In this document: positions 7,280 through 13,922 of the stretch, one piece after another | How the letters are laid out: every line of letters begins with the position of its first letter | How positions within the stretch are numbered: the first letter of the stretch is position 1 | Assembly: GCA_964455935.1 (NCBI GenBank) | Contig: CAYVZU010000105.1 | Location: forward strand, 1-13,922 | Length of the DNA: 13,922 bases | Reading direction: 5' to 3' | Source of the DNA: CAYVZU01 sp964455935 | GTDB lineage: Bacteria > Fibrobacterota > CAYVZU01 | The notes under the pieces: model-generated | The model's database searches: none | Seen by the model: only the letters and a program-made list of their open reading frames with translations | What the model was told of the DNA's origin: nothing | Position numbers and translations under genes: made by a program

Positions 7280-9280
7280 ATGAGAACAATGATCACCAAG
7301 ATTCCCCGGTTCCCCCAGAAGCTGGATCAGAAGGAGTTCTATTCCTTCGCCTACCCGGTCATGGTCCTGACGCGCAAATTCGAAGAGCGGATGATCGAGC
7401 TCTTTCGAAAAGGGTATGTCAAAGGCACGGCCACAACCAGCAAGGGCAACGAGGCGACCGCCGTGGCCGTCGGCATGCTCCTGAGGCCGGGGCAGGATAT
7501 TCTGGGAATTCTCCATCGCGATTTTGCCATACACCTGCTGGCCGGCGGCGACATCTATCGACTCCTCTGCCAATACATGGCCAATGCCGACAGTCCTACG
7601 CACGGCCGCGAGGGCAATGTGCACCACGGCGATGCCAAAAACCGGCGCTTCCCCATGATGAGCCATTTGGGCAGCATGCTGGCCCCTGTCGTGGGCGGCA
7701 CATGGGCGGCGCGGCGCGGCGGCGAAGAGGTTTTCGGCCTTGGCGTAATCGGCGATGGCGGGACCAGCACCGGTGATTTCCACGAATCGCTCAACCTGGC
7801 TGCGGTGCGCAATGTGCCCATGCTTTTTCTCATTGAAAACAATCACTACGCCTACTCGACCCCCGTACGCCAGCAATACGGTTGTGCTCATCTTTCCCAC
7901 CGCGCCCACGGTTATGGTGTTAAGGGGATTACGATCGACGGCACCGATGTCTGGGCGGTTTATGAGGCGGCCTATGAGGCTTTTGTCGAGATGGGCCGGT
8001 CTCTGCGTCCGTATGTCATCGAGAGCATGACTCTGCGCCTGGACGGTCATGCCGCCTACGATAAGGCCGAATACGTGCCGCTGGAACTCATAAGCCAATG
8101 GCAAAGCCAGGATCCGCTGCCCAAGGCCAGGGCGCGCTGGATGGAACTAACCGGCGCTTCGGCGCAGGATTCCGACGATCTGGATCGCCGGATCCTGGGC
8201 GAGTTGGACCAGATCACCGAGCAAGCACTGCGGGCGAAACGGCCCGATCCAGGCGCATCGGCCATGCAAATTCATGCGGACGCGATCGATTGCAAGGTCG
8301 ATCCCTTCCGGGCAACCGGCCTCAAGCATGGCGGCGCGGTGACAGCGGCTCTTGACTACATTCTCCATCGGGACCCCGCGGCCTTTGTGGCGGGTCAGGA
8401 TATCGAGTACTCCGTCTTTAAAACCGCAAAGGGCCTTTTCGAGAAATTCGGCGCCAACCAAGTTTTGAATATGCCCATTTGCGAATCGGCCATGTCCGGA
8501 TTCGCTCTGGGCGCTTCGCAGACCGGATCGAAGCCGATTGTTGAGTTCCAATTTGCCGATTTCGCGACCGATGCGACCACACAGATCGGACTCAATGCGG
8601 CCACCTGGTTTTTCCGCAGCGGCTCGCCGGCGCCGATTGTGTTTCGAATGCCATGCGGAGGAGGCTTGACCCTGGGCGCGTTTCATTCCGGCGAGTTCGA
8701 AGGGCTTTGGAGCCGTTTTCCGGGCCTAAAGCTCTACTATCCGTTTACTCCGCAAGAGGTTTTTGAGGCCATGGTCTCGGCTTTCTACGATCCCAATCCC
8801 TGCGTTGTTTTTGAGCACAAAGGCCTCTACTGGAGCAAAACCGGCGACGTGGATTTCGACGGCGACCTGACCCGGGTGCCTCGCCTGCGGACCTATGCTC
8901 AGGGAGACCGGCTTACCATTGTCTCCTGGGGCGCCATGCTGGAAAGCGTGCTTTGGGTGGCCAAACAGCAAGGCGATTCTTCCGTTGAAGTCCTGAATCC
9001 TTTTATATTAAACCCCATCGATTGGCCGCCCCTGCTTGAATCGGTTCGGAAAACGGGCCGGTTGCTGGTGGTGCAGGAGAGCGGAGAAACGGCGGGGCTG
9101 GGCGAAAATATTCTGGCCCGCGTAGCACAAACCTGTTTCGGGGACATGAAGTGTGCGCCCCGGCTTCTGGCCTCGCCCAATCTTCCGGTGCCGTTCGCGC
9201 CGGAGTTGGAAAGCGTCTTTCGGCCGGGAATTGAAAAGATCGCCAAAGCGGTCGAGGAAATGTTGAGGAGCAATGGATAA
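7280..9280 (+). CDS. 2-oxoacid dehydrogenase E1, alpha and beta halves fused
   Basis: Thiamine-diphosphate enzyme that decarboxylates a 2-oxoacid and passes the acyl group to a lipoyl arm. In 666 residues it holds both E1 subunits. The alpha half (about 20-320) has the ThDP-binding motif from GDG (158-160) to ENN (186-188), the HRDFAIHL block (79-86) and a GREGNVHHGD stretch (109-118). The beta half (about 340-660) has CESAMSGFALG (401-411), where Glu402 is the cofactor-activating acid; RMPCGGG (456-462); the FHSGEFEGLW loop with PGLKLYYP (468-488); and a transketolase C-terminal domain from about 530. The substrate (pyruvate, branched-chain or other oxoacid) cannot be read from sequence. The ATG at 7289 is an alternative start; neither has a good ribosome site. 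It overlaps the next gene by 8 bases. No E2 or E3 gene is in the window. Confidence 0.92.
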   Translation: MRTMITKIPRFPQKLDQKEFYSFAYPVMVLTRKFEERMIELFRKGYVKGTATTSKGNEATAVAVGMLLRPGQDILGILHRDFAIHLLAGGDIYRLLCQYMANADSPTHGREGNVHHGDAKNRRFPMMSHLGSMLAPVVGGTWAARRGGEEVFGLGVIGDGGTSTGDFHESLNLAAVRNVPMLFLIENNHYAYSTPVRQQYGCAHLSHRAHGYGVKGITIDGTDVWAVYEAAYEAFVEMGRSLRPYVIESMTLRLDGHAAYDKAEYVPLELISQWQSQDPLPKARARWMELTGASAQDSDDLDRRILGELDQITEQALRAKRPDPGASAMQIHADAIDCKVDPFRATGLKHGGAVTAALDYILHRDPAAFVAGQDIEYSVFKTAKGLFEKFGANQVLNMPICESAMSGFALGASQTGSKPIVEFQFADFATDATTQIGLNAATWFFRSGSPAPIVFRMPCGGGLTLGAFHSGEFEGLWSRFPGLKLYYPFTPQEVFEAMVSAFYDPNPCVVFEHKGLYWSKTGDVDFDGDLTRVPRLRTYAQGDRLTIVSWGAMLESVLWVAKQQGDSSVEVLNPFILNPIDWPPLLESVRKTGRLLVVQESGETAGLGENILARVAQTCFGDMKCAPRLLASPNLPVPFAPELESVFRPGIEKIAKAVEEMLRSNG

Positions 9281-10622
9281 AGAGATCTTTCGCGTTCAGT
9301 TGTTTTTGCCGGCCCAGGCCGCTTCCGAGACGGAAGCCGTAATCAGCAAGTGGAAGGTGCGCCAGGGCGATGACTTTTCCAAGGGACAGGTCCTGGCGGA
9401 GGTCGAGAGCGCCAAATCAATCTTTGATTTCGAAGCGCCCTGCGCGGGCAAGGCCATTGCTCTCCTCCATGGCGATGGCGCCACCGTGTCCTACGACAAG
9501 CCGGTTATGGAAATCGAAACCACCGATTCGGCCATGCGCAGCGATATTCCGCCCGCGGCGGCCCAAGGTGCGGAGACCATGGAAATCCGGACCTCGACCG
9601 ACAAACCGCGCAATCTGTTGGACCGCATCAGCCACATCGGCAAACGAAGCATTCTCGAAAAAGTTTCGATTCTGGGTGTTGGCGCCTTTGTGCCGGAGCG
9701 GGTGGTGACAAACCGCGAGTTGCTCAAAGATTTTCCGGACACAACCGAAGACTACATTTTTGGCGTAACCGGAATTCGCGAGCGGCGCTGGGCCAAGCCC
9801 GAAGAAAAGCCGTCCGACCTTGCTTATCGGGCGGCCCTGGAGGCCATCAAAGATTCCGGAATCGACCCCAAAGAGATCGACGGCATCATTGTTTCCACGA
9901 CCACGCCAAACGTCATCATGCCGGCAACCGCCTGCATTTTGCAGGATATGCTGGGCCTGCGCGGGATTCCCGCCTTTGACCTGAATGCGGCCTGCTCGGG
10001 ATGGCTCTACTGCATCACGGTCGCCAAGGGTTTGATTTACGCCGATATCGCCAAGAACGTACTGGTCGTGGCCGTGGACATGCAATCAAGGCTTCTGGAC
10101 AAGAGCGACAAGTCGACATATTTCCTCTTCGGCGACGGGGCGGGAGCGACCATTGTATCGGGCAACAAGCCGGGCCATACCATTCGCGAATCCATTCTGA
10201 TCGCCGACCCAAAAGGAATCAAAATGGCCCGCCGTGAATATCCGGGGTATTACCTGCCGGAGTCCGGCGACAACGTGGATCCCTGGGTCCGCGTGGACGG
10301 ACACGCCCTGTTCCGGTTTGCCACGGAAAGTTTCTTTAAGCTGGTCGTCGACACGATCGAGAAGAGCCAGTGGCACGCCAATGAGGTGCGTTGGGTCATT
10401 CCGCACCAGGCCAACGGCCGCATTCTAAAAGCCGCGGCCCAGAAGAGCGGCGTTCCGTTCGAACGCTGGTATCTCAATATTGACCATGTGGGGAATACGT
10501 CAAGCGCGAGCATTCCGCTTGCCCTCACCGAGGTTAAACGCGGCATTCAAACGGGCGACAAGATCATCTTCTGCTCGGTGGGTGCGGGAATCACGGCCGC
10601 TGCGATTTCCGTCGAGTGGTAG
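9273..10622 (+). CDS. Lipoyl domain fused to beta-ketoacyl-ACP synthase III (FabH-like)
   Basis: A 449-residue fusion. Residues about 5-83 form a lipoyl domain as found at the N-terminus of E2 proteins, with VISKWKVRQGD leading to EVESAKSIFDFEAP; Lys48 is the predicted lipoylated residue. A linker (about 84-128) leads to a complete KAS III enzyme (about 130-449) with the full catalytic triad: Cys241 in NAACSGW, His378 in IPHQAN and Asn408 in GNTSSAS. The glycine-rich GDGAGATI (287-294) and C-terminal SVGAGITAAAISVEW are also typical. Plain FabH is about 320 residues and makes the first condensation of fatty-acid or polyketide synthesis from an acyl-CoA starter. There is no E2 acyltransferase domain. 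Starting at 9273 gives the correct beginning of the lipoyl fold; GAGGAG lies only 2 bases upstream, so coupling to the E1 gene is likely. Confidence 0.92.
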   Translation: MDKEIFRVQLFLPAQAASETEAVISKWKVRQGDDFSKGQVLAEVESAKSIFDFEAPCAGKAIALLHGDGATVSYDKPVMEIETTDSAMRSDIPPAAAQGAETMEIRTSTDKPRNLLDRISHIGKRSILEKVSILGVGAFVPERVVTNRELLKDFPDTTEDYIFGVTGIRERRWAKPEEKPSDLAYRAALEAIKDSGIDPKEIDGIIVSTTTPNVIMPATACILQDMLGLRGIPAFDLNAACSGWLYCITVAKGLIYADIAKNVLVVAVDMQSRLLDKSDKSTYFLFGDGAGATIVSGNKPGHTIRESILIADPKGIKMARREYPGYYLPESGDNVDPWVRVDGHALFRFATESFFKLVVDTIEKSQWHANEVRWVIPHQANGRILKAAAQKSGVPFERWYLNIDHVGNTSSASIPLALTEVKRGIQTGDKIIFCSVGAGITAAAISVEW

Positions 10623-10658
10623 CTTTCTTCCAAATTCCAAACGCAATACCGGTCCTCT

Positions 10659-10688
10659 TGTAGGGGCGTTCAATCAAACGCCCCTACA
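10659..10688. repeat. Palindromic hairpin between convergent genes, overlapping the dtd stop
   Basis: Two perfect 12-base arms (TGTAGGGGCGTT and its complement, 10659-10670 and 10677-10688) enclose a six-base loop. The right arm contains the dtd stop codon (10684-10686). No strong T-run follows on either strand. Its position between convergent genes would let it end or protect both transcripts, and the GTAGGGGCG core looks like a dispersed repeat. Confidence 0.7.
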
Positions 10689-11121
10689 TTTCCAATAGCA
10701 GCGTAACAGGGCCGTCATTTACCAAATGCACCTGCATCATGGCGCCGAACCGGCCTGTGGCGACCGGCAGTCCGCTTTGACGCAGCAGTTCGACAAAGAG
10801 GTTGTAGAGCTTCTCCGCTTCCGATCCGGGCGCCGCATCCATGAAGTTGGGCCGATTGCCTTTTCGCGCGTCGCCGTAGAGTGTGAAATTCGACACGGCC
10901 AGAATTCCACCGCCCACATCGCGCACGGATAAATTCATCTTCCCTGTTCCATCGTCAAAGATCCGGAGATTGAGGCACTTCTCGACCATTTTGGGGATGG
11001 CTTCCTCGGGATCGCTCTTGCCGGCGGCGATCAGAAGAAGCAGTCCCTTTCCGATGCGGCCGATTTCGGCGCCGTCCACTGCTACCCAGGCTTCCGAGAC
11101 TTGTTGAATATGGATTCTCAT
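10684..11121 (-). CDS. dtd: D-aminoacyl-tRNA deacylase
   Basis: Cytoplasmic proofreading enzyme that removes D-amino acids (and glycine from tRNA-Ala) from mischarged tRNA. The 145 residues match the family length. Visible signatures are the N-terminal RIHIQQVSEAWVAVDG, the RIFDDGTGKMNLSV segment (53-66), SNFTLYGD (77-84, in place of the usual SQFTL), GRFGAMMQ (123-130) and NDGPVT (135-140), which carries the Gly137-Pro138 pair that reads chirality. The last two codons, Met and stop, fall in the palindrome at 10659-10688, so the repeat appears to have set the 3' end of the gene. No clear Shine-Dalgarno precedes the ATG. It lies downstream of ubiA on the same strand but is separated from it by a 185-base gap holding a fold-back element, so the two need not be co-transcribed. 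Confidence 0.95.
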   Translation of the reverse strand: MRIHIQQVSEAWVAVDGAEIGRIGKGLLLLIAAGKSDPEEAIPKMVEKCLNLRIFDDGTGKMNLSVRDVGGGILAVSNFTLYGDARKGNRPNFMDAAPGSEAEKLYNLFVELLRQSGLPVATGRFGAMMQVHLVNDGPVTLLLEM

Positions 11122-11177
11122 GAGAAGCTATCCACAGATGACACAGCGCAACAAAGCCGCAACCAAAACGCCTCTAA

Positions 11178-11281
11178 CCTCCCCCGCCCTTCGGGCACCC
11201 CCTCGGTGAGGGGGACAATTCCAGAATTCCGGATCCGCCTTTTGTCCCCCTTAGGAGGGGGTGGCCATAGGCCGGGGGAGG
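11178..11281. repeat. 104-base fold-back (MITE/REP-like) element
   Basis: An imperfect inverted repeat with arms at 11178-11218 and 11242-11281 around a 23-base centre. Both arms, read outward-in, begin CCTCCCCCG and include CACCCCCTC and a final GGGGGACAA; the differences cluster in small internal hairpins (GCCCTTCGGGC in the left arm, GGCCATAGGCC in the right). It has no coding capacity. It fills most of the gap between dtd and ubiA (11122-11306), and nothing else is seen there. Confidence 0.75.
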
Positions 11282-11306
11282 AATGCCCTTCTTTCCGGTC
11301 TTTGTC

Positions 11307-12137
11307 TCATCGCCCCAGCAGCACGGCGATGCTTCCGGCCAGCATCTCTATCTTCAGAAGGCCGTGGATCATGGAAAAATTCAGCCGGCGGATCCACAGG
11401 AGCTGAAATAAAACCGCGCCCTGCGGGACGGCAACCCCGGTCAACAGAACCGCCAGATACAGCGGCCCATACCAGCCCAGCAGATAGGGAAGGAGTGATG
11501 CAAGCAGCATCACGGTAAACACGGCCGCCGCGGCCCAGCGCAGCTTGCGTTCGGAAACGATTGCCGCAATCGTATGGACGCCGTGCAGCATGTCGCCCGT
11601 ACGGTCTTCCAGCGATTTCAGGATTTCACGGCCCAAATGGACCAACGCGGCGAATCCAAACGGAATCAACGACCAGTGCCAGGTCCGCGAAACAAGTCCG
11701 CCATAAAGAAACGGGAAACCCGACAGCAGAGCCACCAGAAAATTCCCGGCCAGCGGGACACGTTTCAAACGGAAGTTATAGAGGAGAAGCAAGCCGCCGG
11801 CCATCACGGCGAGAATTCCATGCAAAGGCCCAGCCGCGAAACCCGATAGGGCGCCGGCCCCAAAAAAGATTGCAAAGAAAATCCAGGCTTGGCGCGAATC
11901 GATCAGCTCGGAGGCAAGGGGACGTTGGGGTTTGGCGAGCCGGTCGATCTCAATATCGGCGATATCGTTGCTCACGTTTCCGGCCGCGGTCATGGCCAGC
12001 GAAGCCGCGCAGGCCCATGCCGCCTGTGCGGTAAGGGGCTGTATACCGCTTGTGTAGGCGCCGACCCAGGCTGCAAACGCGGCCAGAAAGCAGTTGGTTG
12101 GTCGCGAAAGTGAAAGGGCAGCCAAGAGAAAATGCAT
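11307..12137 (-). CDS. UbiA-family prenyltransferase, DGGGP-synthase-like
   Basis: Integral membrane enzyme of 276 residues that transfers a prenyl chain from its diphosphate to an acceptor. About eight or nine hydrophobic segments are spread over the chain. Both metal-diphosphate motifs are present: NDIADIEID (57-65), followed by KPQRPLAS, and SLEDRTGD (176-182, DxxxD). The combination of NVSNDIADIEIDRLAKPQRPL and GREILKSLED resembles geranylgeranylglyceryl-phosphate geranylgeranyltransferase, the second ether-bond enzyme of archaeal lipids, homologs of which occur in FCB bacteria. Quinone or chlorophyll-type UbiA enzymes remain possible; family calls by eye are weak here. A TTG at 12149 is in frame, but ATG 12137 begins the first helix properly and has a weak GGGG 6 bases upstream. 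The gene lies directly after the ompA terminator. Confidence 0.85.
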   Translation of the reverse strand: MHFLLAALSLSRPTNCFLAAFAAWVGAYTSGIQPLTAQAAWACAASLAMTAAGNVSNDIADIEIDRLAKPQRPLASELIDSRQAWIFFAIFFGAGALSGFAAGPLHGILAVMAGGLLLLYNFRLKRVPLAGNFLVALLSGFPFLYGGLVSRTWHWSLIPFGFAALVHLGREILKSLEDRTGDMLHGVHTIAAIVSERKLRWAAAAVFTVMLLASLLPYLLGWYGPLYLAVLLTGVAVPQGAVLFQLLWIRRLNFSMIHGLLKIEMLAGSIAVLLGR

Positions 12138-12147
12138 TGTCGACCCC

Positions 12148-12183
12148 AAAAAAAAGTAGAGACGCAGCGCGCTGCGTCTCTAC
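12148..12183 (-). terminator. Intrinsic terminator of the ompA-like gene
   Basis: A perfect 28-base palindrome (12156-12183, arms reading GTAGAGACGCAGCG) is followed, in leftward transcription, by eight Ts (12155-12148). It stands 34 bases past the OmpA stop. This is the best terminator in the window. Its T-run ends 10 bases before the ubiA start codon, so ubiA must rely on read-through or a promoter hidden in this short interval. Confidence 0.85.
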
Positions 12184-12217
12184 AGGAAATGAATTCAGAA
12201 CGGGAATGCGGGCCTTT

Positions 12218-13792
12218 TTATTGGTATTCTTTCAGGACTTCCTTGTTTAGCACCTTCAGCTCGACACGACGATTCTGCTCGCGGCCCGAGGCAAGGCGGT
12301 TATCGGCCTTTGGCATTGTCGGCCCGTATCCCTTGGCCAGAATGCGCCCTTCGAGTCCCGGATTGACCGACACAAGATAGCGGGCCACGGACTCGGCGCG
12401 CGACTGGCTCAGGATCGTGTTGACCTTGACCCCGCCCACGTTGTCGGTGTGTCCGCCCACCTCCAGTTGCAGCTTGGGATACTTACCCAGCCATTGACCA
12501 ATCATGTTCAGGTTCGATTTCGAATTGATGTTAATCACGGCTTTTCCGGTTTCGAAATACACCGCATCGAGCAGAAGGAGACCGGTCGAGAGCAGCTGCT
12601 TCTCGGCCTCGGTCCGTTTCGAGCGCTCTTCTTCCAATTTGCGGGCCGATTCAATCGAATCCTGCGCGGCTTTGCGCGCCTGGGCCAGGGAGTCGTCGTG
12701 AGCCTTCCTGGCAATCGAATCAGCGCGGGCGCGCTCGGCCTCTTTCTGGGCAACAAAAGCAATCGAATCCTGCACGGCTTTTCGCGCCAGGTTGTCCACC
12801 GAAGTCGAAAGCTTTTGTCTTTCGGACTCCAGTTCCCGGGCTTTTTGCTCCATCTCCGCTTTTTCCTGCGCTTCCTTTCGCTCCTTTTCCTCCAGGGCAC
12901 GGCGCTTTTCGGCCTGCGTATCGAACGAAAAGGCCAGGCCGCCAAACAGACGGAATGGTTCCAGGGCCTTGACAACAGTGCCGCTGCGGTCGATCGAAAG
13001 GGAAACATCGGCGCCGAATGTGACATTCATGCTGTATGGAGTGCGGAATTGCACCGATGGCGTAATCCACAACGGATCCGACCGGAATGCGAGGCCGTCC
13101 ATCAGGGTTCGCGAGTTCAGCTCCAGGCCGATGACATAGGCCGGATGAATGCTTGTTTCGAGACCCCCCGACAGCAGAAGCAGATTCCCCCGCTCGCCCG
13201 TGATTGCGGCTGCCATGGCTTGGTTGGCGTGAATCTTGAGCGAGGCCTGTCCCGCGTTGAACGAGAAGGTCTCGATGATGCGGCCGACGAAATCGTGCTC
13301 GGTCCGGGTCTCGAAATAATTGTAACCATCGGCGCCGTTTCTGTTGATCTGGTCGTCCGAAAGGCCGGCACTGATCATGGCCTGGGCCGCCAACCGGATT
13401 GGGAACGAGGGTGCGAAGGGAAGGGCCATCTGGATCCCGCCATTCACGCTTCCGGGGCCCGCCGTGAAGTTCTCGCCATGATAGCCTTTCAGGGCATACG
13501 CCGAGAATGTGGCGAACAGGTCAATCTGGGAATTGGCGCCCAACGAGACCGCGCCCACGCCCGAAACGACATCAACGCCTTCTTCCGGCGCACCGGGGAA
13601 CACGTTGCTCTGCCGGTACCAGGATCCCAACCCGGAAATCGTCAGACGGCCCAAGCCCAGAGGTTCAGCCGAAAACGTATTGACCAGGCCGCGTGTGCCT
13701 TGGCGTGTGATGGTCGGTGCCGGGGCGGCCCGCTGGATTTCCGCCAGACTGAGCCCCGTTATCAGAAGACAGCATAGAAACAGATTTTTCAT
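12218..13792 (-). CDS. OmpA-family outer-membrane protein with N-terminal barrel-like domain and coiled coil
   Basis: A 524-residue protein that probably tethers the outer membrane to peptidoglycan. A signal peptide (about 1-17, ending LSLA) is followed by a region of alternating polar/nonpolar, Gly- and aromatic-rich strands (about 35-290) that looks like an outer-membrane beta-barrel. Then comes a highly charged coiled coil (about 292-400) in which DS(I/L) recurs at 342, 358, 367 and 378 with intervening ARKA. The OmpA domain (about 405-515) has the peptidoglycan-binding signature: GGHTDNVGG (446-454) with Asp450, LSQSRAESVARYL (461-473), and NRRVELKVL (507-515) with Arg509. Other OmpA proteins have a much shorter linker. 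The ATG at 13792 is chosen over a longer frame starting at 13843 because a strong ribosome site precedes it and it gives a clean signal peptide. Confidence 0.9.
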   Translation of the reverse strand: MKNLFLCCLLITGLSLAEIQRAAPAPTITRQGTRGLVNTFSAEPLGLGRLTISGLGSWYRQSNVFPGAPEEGVDVVSGVGAVSLGANSQIDLFATFSAYALKGYHGENFTAGPGSVNGGIQMALPFAPSFPIRLAAQAMISAGLSDDQINRNGADGYNYFETRTEHDFVGRIIETFSFNAGQASLKIHANQAMAAAITGERGNLLLLSGGLETSIHPAYVIGLELNSRTLMDGLAFRSDPLWITPSVQFRTPYSMNVTFGADVSLSIDRSGTVVKALEPFRLFGGLAFSFDTQAEKRRALEEKERKEAQEKAEMEQKARELESERQKLSTSVDNLARKAVQDSIAFVAQKEAERARADSIARKAHDDSLAQARKAAQDSIESARKLEEERSKRTEAEKQLLSTGLLLLDAVYFETGKAVININSKSNLNMIGQWLGKYPKLQLEVGGHTDNVGGVKVNTILSQSRAESVARYLVSVNPGLEGRILAKGYGPTMPKADNRLASGREQNRRVELKVLNKEVLKEYQ

Positions 13793-13922
13793 GATCCATC
13801 CCTCCTTTTCTTTAAGATTTGTTCTCCGGTGTGGGAAGGACAAGTCTTTTTTAAAGTGTTTTCAAATATAGGTTCTTCCGACTTTTCAGTGGGTACCCCC
13901 CACATATAGTGTGAGAAGGTTT
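13793..13922 (-). promoter_or_regulatory. Upstream region of the ompA-like gene, with strong Shine-Dalgarno
   Basis: On the leftward strand AAGGAGGG (13807-13800) sits 8 bases before ATG 13792 and is the strongest ribosome site in the window. About 70 bases upstream the strand reads TATATTTG (13870-13863), which fits the TAnnTTTG -7 box of Bacteroidota promoters, but no matching upstream box is visible, so the promoter call is weak. No gene is seen between here and the right edge. Confidence 0.4.

Noticed and set aside
9285..9521. Biotinyl (carboxylase) domain reading of the N-terminal module
   Set aside because: The modified-lysine site reads ESAKS as in lipoyl domains, not the MKM of biotinyl domains, and an E1 gene is adjacent.
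11128..11136. DnaA-box-like CTATCCACA near the dtd start
   Set aside because: One mismatch and only a single copy; no AT-rich region or dnaA/dnaN genes, so no origin.
12449..13777. Long rightward open frame of 442 codons opposite the OmpA gene
   Set aside because: It is antisense to a gene with signal peptide, OmpA motifs and strong ribosome site; the GC-rich codon pattern keeps this opposite frame open.

Overview
The window is GC-rich and densely coded. It has two blocks of genes: a rightward half (about 1-10622) and a leftward half (about 10684-13792). Gene content suggests an uncultured Gram-negative, two-membrane bacterium, possibly of the FCB superphylum (Fibrobacterota or a neighbouring candidate phylum). 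The reasons are an AgmX/TonB-type and ExbB/ExbD-type envelope motor, an OmpA protein with Asp-Ser-rich coiled coil, a UbiA enzyme resembling the ether-lipid DGGGP synthases found in FCB genomes, and scattered GTAG...CTAC palindromes. The taxonomic call is an inference; no rRNA or marker gene is present.

Region 1 (3-4933) is one tightly packed operon of seven genes: a small single-pass membrane protein (possibly cut by the window edge), an ExbB/TolQ/MotA-type channel, a second channel fused to an ExbD/TolR-type domain, a separate ExbD/TolR protein, an AgmX/TonB-like transducer, a one-domain PilZ protein with an intact c-di-GMP motif, and a FliL-like protein. Read together this looks like a proton-driven envelope-spanning motor, of the general kind seen in TonB/Tol/gliding systems. 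It also carries two accessories normally linked to the flagellar stator: FliL and a PilZ regulator. No flagellar rotor or export gene is visible. The operon ends at a strong hairpin (4942-4972).

Region 2 (5051-7189) is a secreted MltD-like lytic transglycosylase with several LysM-type modules, which could remodel peptidoglycan around such an apparatus.

Region 3 (7280-10622) is a two-gene unit. A 2-oxoacid dehydrogenase E1 with alpha and beta halves in one chain overlaps by 8 bases a protein made of an N-terminal lipoyl domain fused to a complete KAS III (FabH-like) enzyme. No E2 catalytic domain or E3 is seen. The most direct reading is that E1 loads an acyl group on the lipoyl arm and the attached KAS III uses it, or a derived acyl group, to prime a condensation. 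This is the most unusual biochemistry in the window.

Region 4 (10659-13922) runs leftward: an OmpA-family outer-membrane protein, a UbiA prenyltransferase and D-aminoacyl-tRNA deacylase. Between and around them lie three repeat-like structures: a 30-base hairpin overlapping the dtd stop codon, a 104-base fold-back element between dtd and ubiA, and a perfect 28-base palindrome followed by a T-run that makes the ompA terminator. No stretch over 300 bases lacks a gene. No tRNA, rRNA, CRISPR array or transposase was seen.
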